NCBI RefSeq assembly: GCF_013366375.1
Contig: NZ_JABWMJ010000002.1
Span: 434,001 to 498,000 of the forward strand
Direction of reading: 5' to 3'
DNA from: Rhizobacter koreensis
Lineage (GTDB): Bacteria > Pseudomonadota > Gammaproteobacteria > Burkholderiales > Burkholderiaceae_C
DNA: 64,000 nucleotides
Shown one piece after another: positions 25,041 to 33,397 of the stretch (its first letter is position 1; every line of letters begins with the position of its first letter). Both the position numbers and the translations under genes were made by a program. The notes beneath the pieces are model-generated. The model made no database searches and was not told where the DNA came from. It worked only from the letters and a program-made list of their open reading frames with translations.

Positions 25041-25982
25041 GTGGAGACCTTCATCTTCGCCGTCCTGAACGGCGTGATCTACGGCCTGCTGCTGTTCATG
25101 GTGTCGGCCGGTCTGACGCTCATCTTCGGGATGATGGGCGTGCTCAACTTCGCGCACGCGTCGTTCTACATGCTCGGCGCGTACTTCGCGTACACGCTGC
25201 AGGGGCTGCTCGGGTTCGGCGCGGCGGTCGTGCTGGCGACCCTGCTCGTGGGCGCCGTCGGCGTCATCGTCGAACGCGGCTTCCTGCGCCGGGTCCACCA
25301 CCACGGGCACGCGCACGAGCTGCTGCTCACGTTCGGCCTGTCGTTCATCATCGCCGAGCTGATCAAGCTGTTCTTCGGCAACTATCCGGTCGACTACCGG
25401 GTGCCGCGCGCGCTCGACTTCTCGGCGTTTGCGATCGGCAGCCAGCAATACCCCGTCTACCGGGTGCTGATGGGGGCGATCGCGATCGCGATGTTCGCCG
25501 CGATCTACCTGCTGCTCACGCGCACCCGGGTCGGCATCGTGGTGCGCGCGGCGATCTACCGGCCGCGCATGGTCGAGGCGCTCGGCCACAACGTCCAGCT
25601 CGTCTTCATGGGCGTGTTCGGGATCGGCGCGGCGCTCGCGGGGCTCGCCGGCGCGGTGGCGGGTGCCTTCTACACCACCAACCCGAACATGGCGCTCGAG
25701 ATCGGCGTCACGGTGTTCGTCGTCGTGGTCGTGGGCGGGCTCGGCTCGCTCGGCGGCGCGATGCTCGCCTCGCTGCTGATCGGCGTGCTCACCTCGCTGG
25801 CGGTGGGCATCGACGTCAGCCTTGCCGACCTCGCGGCGCTGGTGGGCGCCGGCGACTGGGCGCGCGGCGTGGGCGGCCTGCTCACGCTCAAGCTGTCGAG
25901 CCTGGCCGCGACGATCCCGTTCGCCCTGATGCTGCTGGTCCTGCTGCTGCGGCCCTCGGGGCTCATGGGCGAGCGCGCCTGA
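25041..25982 (+). CDS. livH: Branched-chain-type ABC transporter permease LivH-like
   Basis: A 313-residue inner-membrane permease from GTG 25041. It has about eight hydrophobic segments with the LivH signatures FAVLNGVIYGLLLFMVSAGL, GMMGVLNFAHASFYMLGAY and VGGLGSLGGAMLASLLIGVL. It forms the translocation channel with the LivM-like permease; its stop overlaps the livM start in TGATG. The protein keeps the family's usual length. Substrate specificity is set by the upstream binding protein and is unknown. Confidence 0.92.
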   Translation: METFIFAVLNGVIYGLLLFMVSAGLTLIFGMMGVLNFAHASFYMLGAYFAYTLQGLLGFGAAVVLATLLVGAVGVIVERGFLRRVHHHGHAHELLLTFGLSFIIAELIKLFFGNYPVDYRVPRALDFSAFAIGSQQYPVYRVLMGAIAIAMFAAIYLLLTRTRVGIVVRAAIYRPRMVEALGHNVQLVFMGVFGIGAALAGLAGAVAGAFYTTNPNMALEIGVTVFVVVVVGGLGSLGGAMLASLLIGVLTSLAVGIDVSLADLAALVGAGDWARGVGGLLTLKLSSLAATIPFALMLLVLLLRPSGLMGERA

Positions 25983-27268
25983 TGACGCGGCGCTCCTTGC
26001 TGCCGATCGCGGGCGCTGGCGTCGCCCTGCTCGCGGCGCTGCCGGCACTGCTGCCCGCAGGGCTCCTCAACGCGGCGATCCAGATGCTGATCGCTGCGCT
26101 CTTCGCCTGCGCGTACAGCCTGCTGAGCGGGCGTGCGGGCATGCTCTCGTTCGGCCATGCGGCGTACTTCGGCGTCGGCGCATTCGCGACGGTGCACGCG
26201 ATGAACGCCCTCGGCGGCAGCGGCCTTCTGCCGACGCCGCTGCTGCCGCTCGTCGGCGCCCTGGCGGGCCTTGCGTTCGGGGTCGTCGCCGGCTGGTTCG
26301 CGACGCAGCGCAGCGGCACCACGTTCGCGATGATCACCCTGGCCATTGCCGAGCTGCTGCATGCGCTGGCCCCGCAGCTCAAGGGCTGGTTCGGGGGCGA
26401 GTCCGGCATCTCGTCGATGCGCATGCCGGCCTGGGGCTTGAGCTTCGGTTCGACCGAGCAGGTCTACTACCTGACGCTCGTGTGGGTGCTGCTGGGGCTT
26501 GCGGTGCTCTACGCGCATGCCGCGACACCGCTCGGCCGCCTGACCCTCGGGCTGCGCGAGAACCCGCAGCGCCTGCGCTTCCTCGGCTACGACTCGCACG
26601 GGCTCGCGGTCTCCGCCTTCGCCCTGTCGGCGATGCTGTCGGGCATCGCCGGCGCCCTGCAGACCCTGAGCAACGAGGCCGTCAATTACGTCGTCTTCGA
26701 TGCGGGCGTGTCCGCATCGGTGGTGCTGAACAGCTACATCGGCGGCGTGGGCACCTTCCTGGGCCCCGCCCTCGGCGCGGCGCTGATGACGTTCTTCAGC
26801 TACGCGGTCTCGGACGCGACGCAGTCGTGGCTGCTCTACCAGGGCATCCTCTTCGTGCTGGTGATGATGGTGCTGCCGACCGGCCTGACCGGGCTGGGCT
26901 CGACCACGGCGCGCCTGGTGGAACGTCACGGCGCGATGGCGGTGCTGCCGCTGGTCGTGCTCGCCATCGGCGCGACGCTGCTGCTGGCGGCCGGAACCGT
27001 CTTCGTCGTCGAGGCCGCGCAGCGGCTCTTCTCGCAGGACTACCGCGCGCTCGCGCGCATGGCACCGGCCCTGCCGCCGATCAGCATGTTCGGACGCGCG
27101 TGGGCGCCGACGGCCGCGCTCACCTGGCTGGTGCCGGCCGCCCTGCTGGCAGCCGGTGCCGCGCTGGCGTGGCTCGCGCGGCTGCGCCATGCGGCGCTGG
27201 TCGCACGCAGCTCACCCGCCGCGGCCGAGCCGATCGCCCGCGCCGCCTCGTCGAGCGCCGCGCCATGA
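25982..27268 (+). CDS. livM: Branched-chain-type ABC transporter permease LivM-like, C-terminally extended
   Basis: A 428-residue inner-membrane permease. Its core carries LivM signatures: LFACAYSLLSGRAGMLSFGHAAY, ITLAIAELLHALAPQ, LGLRENPQRLRFLGYD, and the VVLNSYIGGVGTFLGPALGA loop. LivM proteins are usually about 320-350 residues. Here about 90 extra residues after RLVERHGAM add two or so hydrophobic segments (VLPLVVLAIGATLLLAAGTV and TWLVPAALLAAGAALAWLA). It begins within the TGATG overlap with livH and ends in an ATGA overlap with livG, so expression of the importer is tightly coupled. Confidence 0.9.
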   Translation: MTRRSLLPIAGAGVALLAALPALLPAGLLNAAIQMLIAALFACAYSLLSGRAGMLSFGHAAYFGVGAFATVHAMNALGGSGLLPTPLLPLVGALAGLAFGVVAGWFATQRSGTTFAMITLAIAELLHALAPQLKGWFGGESGISSMRMPAWGLSFGSTEQVYYLTLVWVLLGLAVLYAHAATPLGRLTLGLRENPQRLRFLGYDSHGLAVSAFALSAMLSGIAGALQTLSNEAVNYVVFDAGVSASVVLNSYIGGVGTFLGPALGAALMTFFSYAVSDATQSWLLYQGILFVLVMMVLPTGLTGLGSTTARLVERHGAMAVLPLVVLAIGATLLLAAGTVFVVEAAQRLFSQDYRALARMAPALPPISMFGRAWAPTAALTWLVPAALLAAGAALAWLARLRHAALVARSSPAAAEPIARAASSSAAP

Positions 27269-28020
27269 GTCCACCGATCCTGTCGCTGCGCGGCGTGCGC
27301 AAGTCGTTCGGCCCGACCGAGATCATCCGCGGCGTCGACCTCGACGTTCAGGCCGGCGAGCGGCACGCGCTGATCGGCCCCAACGGCGCCGGCAAGTCGA
27401 CCCTGTTCCACCTGATCTCCGGCAACCTCGCGCCGAGCGCCGGCAGCATCGTGTTCGACGGCCAGGCGATCGCCGGCTGGAGCCCGCAACGCATCAACCG
27501 GCGCGGGCTCGGCCGCTCGTTCCAGATCACCAACATCTTCCCGAAGCTGACCGTGTTCGAGAACGTGCGCATCGCCGCCATGCAGCGCGACGGCGTGCAG
27601 TACACGTTCTGGCGTCGCATCGAAGGGCTGGCCAGCATCCGCGCCAGGACCCAGGCGCTGCTCGAGCAGGTGCGGCTGCAGGCTCGCGCGACCACGCTGG
27701 CCGGCGAGCTGTCGTACTCGGAACAGCGCTCGCTCGAGCTCGCAATGACGCTGGCTTGCGACCCGAAGCTGGTCCTGCTCGATGAGCCGATGGCCGGCAT
27801 GTCGACCGAGGAGACGCAGTACACGCTCGAGCTGATCCACGCCGTCACCGCCGGCCGCGCGCTGCTCCTGGTCGAGCACGACATGGAGGTCGTGTTCTCG
27901 CTCGCCGACCGCATCAGCGTCCTGGTGTACGGCCAGGTGATCGCGACCGGCACCCCCGACGAGATCCGCAACCACCAGGGCGTGCGCGAAGCCTATCTCG
28001 GCGAGGAGGTCGCGGCATGA
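27265..28020 (+). CDS. livG: Branched-chain-type ABC transporter ATPase LivG-like
   Basis: A 251-residue cytoplasmic ATPase. Walker A is GPNGAGKST (about residues 41-49), Walker B is LVLLDEP, and the H-loop is LLLVEHDMEVV. The signature region reads ELSYSEQRSLELAM in place of the canonical LSGGQ; serine replaces the glycine of the usual LAYGEQ in LivG proteins. LivG-specific features are RRGLGRSFQITNIFPKLTVFENV and the C-terminal IRNHQGVREAYLGEE. The start overlaps livM and the stop overlaps livF (both ATGA). It powers uptake as a heterodimer with LivF. Confidence 0.93.
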   Translation: MSPPILSLRGVRKSFGPTEIIRGVDLDVQAGERHALIGPNGAGKSTLFHLISGNLAPSAGSIVFDGQAIAGWSPQRINRRGLGRSFQITNIFPKLTVFENVRIAAMQRDGVQYTFWRRIEGLASIRARTQALLEQVRLQARATTLAGELSYSEQRSLELAMTLACDPKLVLLDEPMAGMSTEETQYTLELIHAVTAGRALLLVEHDMEVVFSLADRISVLVYGQVIATGTPDEIRNHQGVREAYLGEEVAA

Positions 28021-28751
28021 ACGCCGCGGGCACCGGCGCGGCCGCTCCGCTGCTGCGGGTCGAGGGCCTTCACGCCCACTACGGCAAGAGCCACATCCTG
28101 CGCGGCGTGACGCTGGAGGTCGGCCGCGCCGAGGTGCTGAGCCTGCTCGGCCGCAACGGCTCGGGTCGCTCGACGACGCTGAAGGCGATGATGGGGCTGG
28201 TGCCGCCGAGCGCCGGCACGGTCACGCTGGCGGGCCGGCAGCTCGCGGGAGCGAGCCCTCACGCGATCTGCCGCGCGGGCCTGGCGTTTGTTCCGGAAGA
28301 GCGCGAGGTCTTCGCCAACCTCACCGTCGACGAGAACCTGCGCATGGGCGAGCAGCCGCCGGTCGCCGGGGCGCACCGCTGGAGCATCCAGGAGATGTTC
28401 GACTACTTCCCGCAGCTGCAGGAGCGGCGCTCGACGCGCGCCGGCAACCTGTCGGGCGGCGAGCAGCAGATGCTCACGATCTGCCGCTCGCTTCTCGGCA
28501 ACCCGCTCGCCATCCTGATCGACGAGCCGACCGAGGGCCTGGCGCCGAAGATCGTCGCCCAGGTCGGCGAGTGCATCCAGGACATGCATCGCAAGGGCCT
28601 CTCGGTGGTGCTCGTCGAGCAGAAGCTGGCCATCGCGCTCAAGGTCTCGAGCCGCGTGTGCGTGATGGGCCACGGCCGCATCGTCTTCGAGGGATCGCCG
28701 CAGCAGCTCGAGTCAGACCGCGACCTGCTGGCGCAGTGGCTGGCGGTCTGA
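28017..28751 (+). CDS. livF: Branched-chain-type ABC transporter ATPase LivF-like with Walker-A Lys replaced by Arg
   Basis: A 244-residue ABC ATPase with LivF features (HAHYGKSHILRGVTLEV, FVPEEREVFANLTVDENLRMG, LSGGEQQMLTICRSLLGNP, ILIDEPTEGLAPKIV). The P-loop reads GRNGSGRST: the lysine that contacts ATP phosphates is Arg at position 51. All other catalytic motifs look intact. Because ABC importers with two different ATPases can function with one degenerate site, this may be an asymmetric transporter rather than a dead one; similar substitutions may exist in other LivF paralogues, which I cannot check. The start overlaps livG by ATGA, and the DUF849 gene begins 44 bases after its stop. Confidence 0.93.
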   Translation: MNAAGTGAAAPLLRVEGLHAHYGKSHILRGVTLEVGRAEVLSLLGRNGSGRSTTLKAMMGLVPPSAGTVTLAGRQLAGASPHAICRAGLAFVPEEREVFANLTVDENLRMGEQPPVAGAHRWSIQEMFDYFPQLQERRSTRAGNLSGGEQQMLTICRSLLGNPLAILIDEPTEGLAPKIVAQVGECIQDMHRKGLSVVLVEQKLAIALKVSSRVCVMGHGRIVFEGSPQQLESDRDLLAQWLAV

Positions 28752-28795
28752 CCATTCGCATCGTCCGCCACACCCCGGCCGCAGGGAGAACCTCC

Positions 28796-29737
28796 ATGGC
28801 AAGCGCTTCCGACAAGGTCATCATCACCTGCGCCGTCACCGGCTCGGTGCACACGCCGACGATGTCGCCGCACCTGCCGCTCACGCCCGAGCAGATCGCC
28901 GAGCAGGCGATCGAGGCGGCACAGGCCGGCGCCGCCATCCTGCACCTGCACGCACGCGACCCCGTCGACGGCCGACCCAGCGCCGACCCGGCGGTGTTCG
29001 ACCGCTTCGTGCCGCGCATCCGCGATGCCACCGACGCGGTGATCAACATCACCACCGGCGGCAGCACGCGAATGACGCTCGAGGAGCGTCTGGCCTACCC
29101 GCTCAAGGCCCAGCCCGAGATGTGCTCGCTCAACATGGGCTCGATGAACTTCACGATCCACCCCGTGGCGCGCAAGTACGCGGAGTGGCGCTACGACTGG
29201 GAGCAGCCGTACGTCGAAGGCATGGAAGACCTCATCTTCCGCAACACGTTCCGCGACATCCGGCACATCCTCAAGGTGCTGGGCGAGGACTGCGGAACCC
29301 GCTTCGAGTTCGAGTGCTACGACGTCGGTCACCTGTACACGCTGGCGCACTTCGTGGACGCCGGGCTGATCCAGGGACCGCTGTTCATCCAGAGCATCTT
29401 CGGCATCCTCGGCGGCATGGGCGCCGATCCCGAGAACGTCGTCATGATGAAGACCACGGCCGATCGCCTGTTCGGCCGCGGCGGCTACCGCTTCTCGGTG
29501 CTCGGCGCGGGGCGCCACCAGATGTCGCTGCTGACCATGGGCGCGGTGCTCGGCGGCAACGTGCGCGTCGGTCTCGAGGACAGCCTCTACCTCGATCGGG
29601 GCAGCCTGGCCCGATCGAACGCCGAACAGGTGCGCAAGATCCGCCGCATCCTGCAAGAGCTGTCGCTCGAGATCGCGACGCCGGACGATGCTCGCAGCAT
29701 GCTCGGGCTCAAGGGACGCGACGCCACGGGCATCTAG
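28796..29737 (+). CDS. Beta-keto acid cleavage enzyme (BKACE, DUF849 family)
   Basis: A 313-residue cytoplasmic TIM-barrel enzyme of the BKACE family. Metal-binding HLHARDP near the N-terminus, INITTGGSTRMTLEERL, MCSLNMGSMNF, FECYDVGHLYTL and GAVLGGNVRVGLEDSLYL are all family signatures. Members use zinc and acetyl-CoA to cleave a beta-keto acid into acetoacetate and a new CoA ester. 3-Keto-5-aminohexanoate cleavage in lysine fermentation is the best-known reaction, but the family is broad. The ATG at 28796 follows AGGGAGAA. Its position right after the importer suggests it acts on a beta-keto acid derived from the imported compound, possibly after oxidation by the SDR encoded upstream. Confidence 0.93.
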   Translation: MASASDKVIITCAVTGSVHTPTMSPHLPLTPEQIAEQAIEAAQAGAAILHLHARDPVDGRPSADPAVFDRFVPRIRDATDAVINITTGGSTRMTLEERLAYPLKAQPEMCSLNMGSMNFTIHPVARKYAEWRYDWEQPYVEGMEDLIFRNTFRDIRHILKVLGEDCGTRFEFECYDVGHLYTLAHFVDAGLIQGPLFIQSIFGILGGMGADPENVVMMKTTADRLFGRGGYRFSVLGAGRHQMSLLTMGAVLGGNVRVGLEDSLYLDRGSLARSNAEQVRKIRRILQELSLEIATPDDARSMLGLKGRDATGI

Positions 29738-29910
29738 CCCGTGCGGGCCCGACAGGGCACCGCTGGAGCGGAGCCGGAGCCCCGCGTCGCCGGGCGTGAC
29801 GCCAAGGTGGGATCGAGCGCATACACCCGGTTGCGCACAAGGGCGACGCCTCTTGCGACGCCGCTCCGCAGGCCCGCACAATCGCGTTCCGCCACCGCAA
29901 AGGAACGTTC

Positions 29911-30879
29911 ATGCGCCGCCTGACCTTGATCAAGCTCTGCGGGCTTTTCGCGGTCTCGCTTCTGGGCGCGAGCGCCTCTGCCCAGTCGGACTGGCCGAGC
30001 AAGCCGCTGCGCATCGTCGTGCCGTACTCGCCGGGTGGCTCATCCGACATCATCGCGCGGGCCATCAGCCAATCCCTCGCCGAAGCGCTCAAGACCACCG
30101 TCATCGTCGAGAACAGGCCGGGGGCGAACGGCAATACCGGCACCGACTCCGTCGTCAAGTCGAACGACGGCCATACCATCCTGCTGTGCGACGTGGGCGC
30201 GCTCGCGATCACGCCCTCGGTCTACAACAAGCTGCCGTTCGACCCATCGACCGACCTGCGCGGCGTCGCCATGCTGGCGTACTCGCCGCATCTGCTCGTG
30301 GTCCACCCGTCCGTGCCCGCCGCCAACCTGAAGGAACTGGTCGCGCTGTCGCAGAAGGAGCGTCTGAACTTCGCCGTGACCGCGATCGGCAGCGCTCCTC
30401 ATCTCGCGGGCATCGCGGTCGAGAAGGCGACCGGCGCCAAGTGGCAGTACATCCCCTACAAGGGCGGCGCCCAAGCCATCGGCGATACGGTCGCGGGACA
30501 GACGCAGGTCCTGATGAACGGCATGCTGGCGACGTTGCCCCAGGTGCAGGCCGGCAAGCTGAAGGTGCTCGGCGTCTCGAGGCGGCAGCGCGTGCCGCTG
30601 CTCGCCAGCGTACCGACGATCGCGGAGCAAGGCGTCAGGGACTTCGAGTCCGGCACCTGGCAAGGTGTGCTGGCGCCGGCCGCCATGCCGCCGGCGGTCG
30701 TGCAACGCCTGGGCACCGAGCTGATCCGCATCATCCGCTCGCCCGAGGTCCGCGAGCGGCTGGTGTCGCAGGGTGCCGAAGTCCACACCATGACGCCGGC
30801 CGAATTCAAGCCGTTCTTCGAGCGCGAGCGCCGGACCTGGGCCGCCATCGTGCAGCAAGGCGGCGTGAAGGCCGAGTGA
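29911..30879 (+). CDS. Bug-family (TctC) solute-binding protein
   Basis: A 322-residue exported protein with a signal peptide ending ASASAQ. The mature N-terminus WPSKPLRIVVPYSPGGSSDI is the Bug signature, followed by VIVENRPGANGNTGTD, IPYKGGAQAIGDTVAGQTQ, and the C-terminal VRERLVSQGAEVHTMTPAEF. Bug proteins bind carboxylates, dicarboxylates, aromatic acids or amides in the periplasm and usually work with a TctA/TctB membrane pair. No tctA or tctB is nearby, so it is an orphan receptor, as most Bug proteins in Burkholderiales are. AAAGGA lies 9 bases before ATG 29911. It may share control with the adjacent DUF849 gene or with the Crp-type gene behind it. Confidence 0.92.
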   Translation: MRRLTLIKLCGLFAVSLLGASASAQSDWPSKPLRIVVPYSPGGSSDIIARAISQSLAEALKTTVIVENRPGANGNTGTDSVVKSNDGHTILLCDVGALAITPSVYNKLPFDPSTDLRGVAMLAYSPHLLVVHPSVPAANLKELVALSQKERLNFAVTAIGSAPHLAGIAVEKATGAKWQYIPYKGGAQAIGDTVAGQTQVLMNGMLATLPQVQAGKLKVLGVSRRQRVPLLASVPTIAEQGVRDFESGTWQGVLAPAAMPPAVVQRLGTELIRIIRSPEVRERLVSQGAEVHTMTPAEFKPFFERERRTWAAIVQQGGVKAE

Positions 30880-30928
30880 ACGCCAGCGCTTCGCGCGTCG
30901 ATGACCCGCAGGCGACCTGCCGAGCGCG

Positions 30929-31630
30929 TCAGTACAGCGATCGCCTGCCGGAACTGCCGGCTTGCATCCCGTCGCGCAAGGTCAACCAGCCGCGCGCGTC
31001 GAGGTGGACGACGCCGTTGGCCTCGAGCTCCTTCATCACGCGGCCGACCTTCTCGCGCGACGCTCCCACGATCTCGGCGAGCCGCTGGCGCGAGACGCGC
31101 TCGCGGATGACCCTGCCTTCGTCGACCACTTCGGACATCGACAGCAAGGCCCGGGCGACGCGCCCGTAGACGTCGAGCAGCGCCAGCGACTGGATCTGCT
31201 CGTTGGCGCCGCGCAGGCGCTGCACCAGGCCGCGCATGAGCGCGTGCGCGAGGCTCGTGTCGCCGGGCAGGAGCCGCATGAACTCGGCGCGGCCGAGCAC
31301 CAGCGCATCGGTTTGCACCTCGGCGCGTACCGTCGCCGAATGCGGCTCGTCGTCGATCAGGCTCATCTCGCCGACGGGATCGCCGTGGCGCAGCACGGCG
31401 AGGCTGACCTCGCGGCCGCGGCGATCGGCGGCGAGCACGCGCGCGCTGCCGTTCAGCAGGATGAAGAGCGCGCCGCTCTTGCCACCCTGCTCGACGAGGT
31501 TTTCACCGCGCCGGAAGCGTCGCCGGGTCGCACCCTCCGCGAGTTCGCGGGCCTGCTCGTCCGTCACCCAGGAGAACAGGGGAACCGCGCGAATCAGATC
31601 GACATGCACCGTCCTGGTCACCACGCTCAC
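30929..31630 (-). CDS. Crp/Fnr-family transcriptional regulator
   Basis: A 233-residue regulator: cyclic-nucleotide-binding-like beta-roll at about residues 10-125 (IRAVPLFSWVTDEQARELAE, LFILLNGSARVLAADRRG, HGDPVGEMSLIDDEPHSATV), dimer helix, and a C-terminal Crp helix-turn-helix (VSRQRLAEIVGASREKVGRV). It has no cysteine cluster of the FNR type, so it is not an oxygen sensor of that kind. The start is uncertain: I chose GTG 31630, which precedes the conserved domain by about ten residues; no ATG and no strong ribosome site are available. It converges with the Bug binding-protein gene and diverges from the DUF1428 gene. Target genes are unknown. Confidence 0.85.
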   Translation of the reverse strand: MSVVTRTVHVDLIRAVPLFSWVTDEQARELAEGATRRRFRRGENLVEQGGKSGALFILLNGSARVLAADRRGREVSLAVLRHGDPVGEMSLIDDEPHSATVRAEVQTDALVLGRAEFMRLLPGDTSLAHALMRGLVQRLRGANEQIQSLALLDVYGRVARALLSMSEVVDEGRVIRERVSRQRLAEIVGASREKVGRVMKELEANGVVHLDARGWLTLRDGMQAGSSGRRSLY

Positions 31631-32017
31631 CCCACTCACATCGACCGCCTTGGCGCACACGCGCCGCGCGAGTGTCGGTGTCCGGGTGTGACCGGATCGG
31701 CCTTCGGTCGGCCCTGGCGGTCGAGCGTGCGCTATGGCACGGCAGACCCGGCGCGTTTGACAGGGGATCTGTTGCGCGGCGCACGACACGGCGGTTCATG
31801 GTCCGCGGGCGAGCTCGCCTGGCGCGGCGACGCTCACGACGTCGTCGCCTCGATTTTGGAGATTCGCGGGCGTTCTCCGGCTCGAGTGGCCCCGTCCGCA
31901 CGCACCTCCGCGTGGACGTCGCGCTCCGCGTTTACCCGCACGCTGTCGAATCGGGCTCGCGCCGTTCGACCAAACCATGCCGGCGGTCCGCCGGCTGATC
32001 CGACCTGAAAGGCACGC
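31631..32017. other. 387-base divergent intergenic region with a perfect GC-rich dyad
   Basis: No convincing gene is present between the Crp-type regulator and the DUF1428 gene. The only structure I see is a perfect 8-base dyad around one base: GCCGGCGG at 31979-31986, T, then CCGCCGGC at 31988-31995, 22 bases before the DUF1428 start. It could be a regulator site or a small hairpin near the ribosome-binding site (AAAGG at about 32008). GC-rich palindromes are also common by chance in a genome of this composition. No clear -35/-10 pair stands out. Confidence 0.35.
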
Positions 32018-32371
32018 ATGAACTACGTAGAAGGATTCGTTCTCGCCGTCCCCACCGAAAACCGCGAGCGCTACCGCGCAGCGGCTGCCGCGGCGTGGCC
32101 GCTATTCCGGGAGTTCGGCGCGACCCGCCACGTCGAATGCTGGGGCGACGACGTTCCCGCAGGCAAGCAGACCGACTTCCTGCGAGCCGTGCAGGCGCAG
32201 GAGGGCGAAAGCGTCGTCTTCTCCTGGATCGAGTATCCGTCGAGGGAGGTTCGTGACGCCGCCGTGAAGAAGATGCGCGAGGACCCTCGCATGGACGACA
32301 TGGACATGCCGTTCGACGGCGCGCGCATGATCTTCGGGGGCTTCGAGGTCGTGTTCGACGAACGGCGCTAG
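32018..32371 (+). CDS. DUF1428 (YbaA-like) small cytoplasmic protein
   Basis: A 117-residue protein of the DUF1428 family with a dimeric alpha/beta-barrel fold: MNYVEGFVLAVPTENRERYR, the ATRHVECWGDDVP motif, FSWIEYPSREVRDAAVKKM, and FDGARMIFGGFEVV at the end. The reaction is unknown; the ferredoxin-like barrel resembles monooxygenase-type and stress-response domains. The ATG at 32018 follows AAAGG by 5 bases. A DUF899 gene follows 176 bases later on the same strand; these two families are often found together in proteobacteria. Confidence 0.93.
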   Translation: MNYVEGFVLAVPTENRERYRAAAAAAWPLFREFGATRHVECWGDDVPAGKQTDFLRAVQAQEGESVVFSWIEYPSREVRDAAVKKMREDPRMDDMDMPFDGARMIFGGFEVVFDERR

Positions 32372-32547
32372 AAGTCGCTGCCGCGTGCGCGCACGCGAAC
32401 CGAAGTCGAATCGGTGGCGCTGCGGCCGCGAACGCGAACGCCGCCCGCGGCGGCCCCTCGGCGCCGAGATTCGCGATGAACGCGCCGTCTCGTCGCGGCG
32501 CGGATGCCAATGACCGATCCACTTGGGCAGACGAAGGAGTGAAGACG

Positions 32548-33246
32548 ATGTCGACCCTGAAACCCGCTGCCGAGATGGCAGCCTCGGGCAGCAAGCCCTT
32601 TCCCAACGAGAGCCGTGAGTACCGTCAGGCGCGCACCGCCCTGCTTGCCGAGGAGATCGAGCTGCGGCGACACATTGCCCGGGTTGCCGCGATGCGCCGC
32701 GCCTTGCCGCCGGGGGGCGTCGCCCGAGACTACCGGTTCCTCGATGCCGAGGGCAAGGAACTGGGGCTCGTCGACCTGTTCGGCGAGCATGACACGCTCT
32801 TCACCTACTTCTGGATGTTCGGCCCGGAGCGCGAGCGGCCCTGCCCGATGTGCACCTCCTTCGTCGGCTCGCTCGACATTCCGGCGCCCGACATCGAGCA
32901 GCGGCTGGCACTGGCGATCGTGGGCCGCTCGCCGGTCGCCCGGCAGCTGGCCTTCGCGCGCGAGCGCGGCTGGTCGCACCTGAACTTCTACCAGACGATC
33001 GGCGACGATTTCGCCCGCGACTATCGGACGCTCGTCGACGGGGACGAAGGCGCCGGCGTGTTCGTGTGGCAGCGCGAGGGCGAGACCGTCCGCCTGTTCT
33101 GGGCCGCAGAAGGCGGCCCCGAGACCGCCGACCCCGGGCAGGACCCGCACCTGGCGCCGGATCCGACGCCGCTCTGGAATGTGCTCGACTGGACGCCCGA
33201 GGGACGCGGGACGGACTGGTACCCGAAGTTGCGGTACGACCGTTAG
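32548..33246 (+). CDS. DUF899 thioredoxin-like protein
   Basis: A 232-residue DUF899 protein with a thioredoxin-like fold and a CxxC motif CPMC at C99/C102, in FTYFWMFGPERERPCPMC. Other family segments are SREYRQARTALLAEEIELRR and GWSHLNFYQTIGDDFARDY. ATG 32548 is preceded by an unusually good ribosome site (AAGGAG), which decides it over an in-frame ATG at 32476. The likely role is thiol-disulfide or peroxide chemistry in the cytoplasm, but no member has a firmly known substrate. A TRAP transporter operon follows 151 bases downstream. Confidence 0.93.
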   Translation: MSTLKPAAEMAASGSKPFPNESREYRQARTALLAEEIELRRHIARVAAMRRALPPGGVARDYRFLDAEGKELGLVDLFGEHDTLFTYFWMFGPERERPCPMCTSFVGSLDIPAPDIEQRLALAIVGRSPVARQLAFARERGWSHLNFYQTIGDDFARDYRTLVDGDEGAGVFVWQREGETVRLFWAAEGGPETADPGQDPHLAPDPTPLWNVLDWTPEGRGTDWYPKLRYDR

Positions 33247-33397
33247 GCGTTCGGCCAAGCCGCCAGCTCGCCTCGGCCGCCCGCCGCCCCTCGAATCGGC
33301 GCGCGTTTGCTCGCTGACGGCCGAGCGCCGCCATGCGGCATAGTTGTGGTCGCCTCAACGGCCTTCGCCCGCACGTATTTCCACCAGGAGACATCCC

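Noticed and set aside
28017..28751. Calling the LivF-like ATPase inactive because of the Walker-A substitution
   Set aside because: All other ATPase motifs and the operon overlaps are intact, and heterodimeric ABC transporters can keep one degenerate site.
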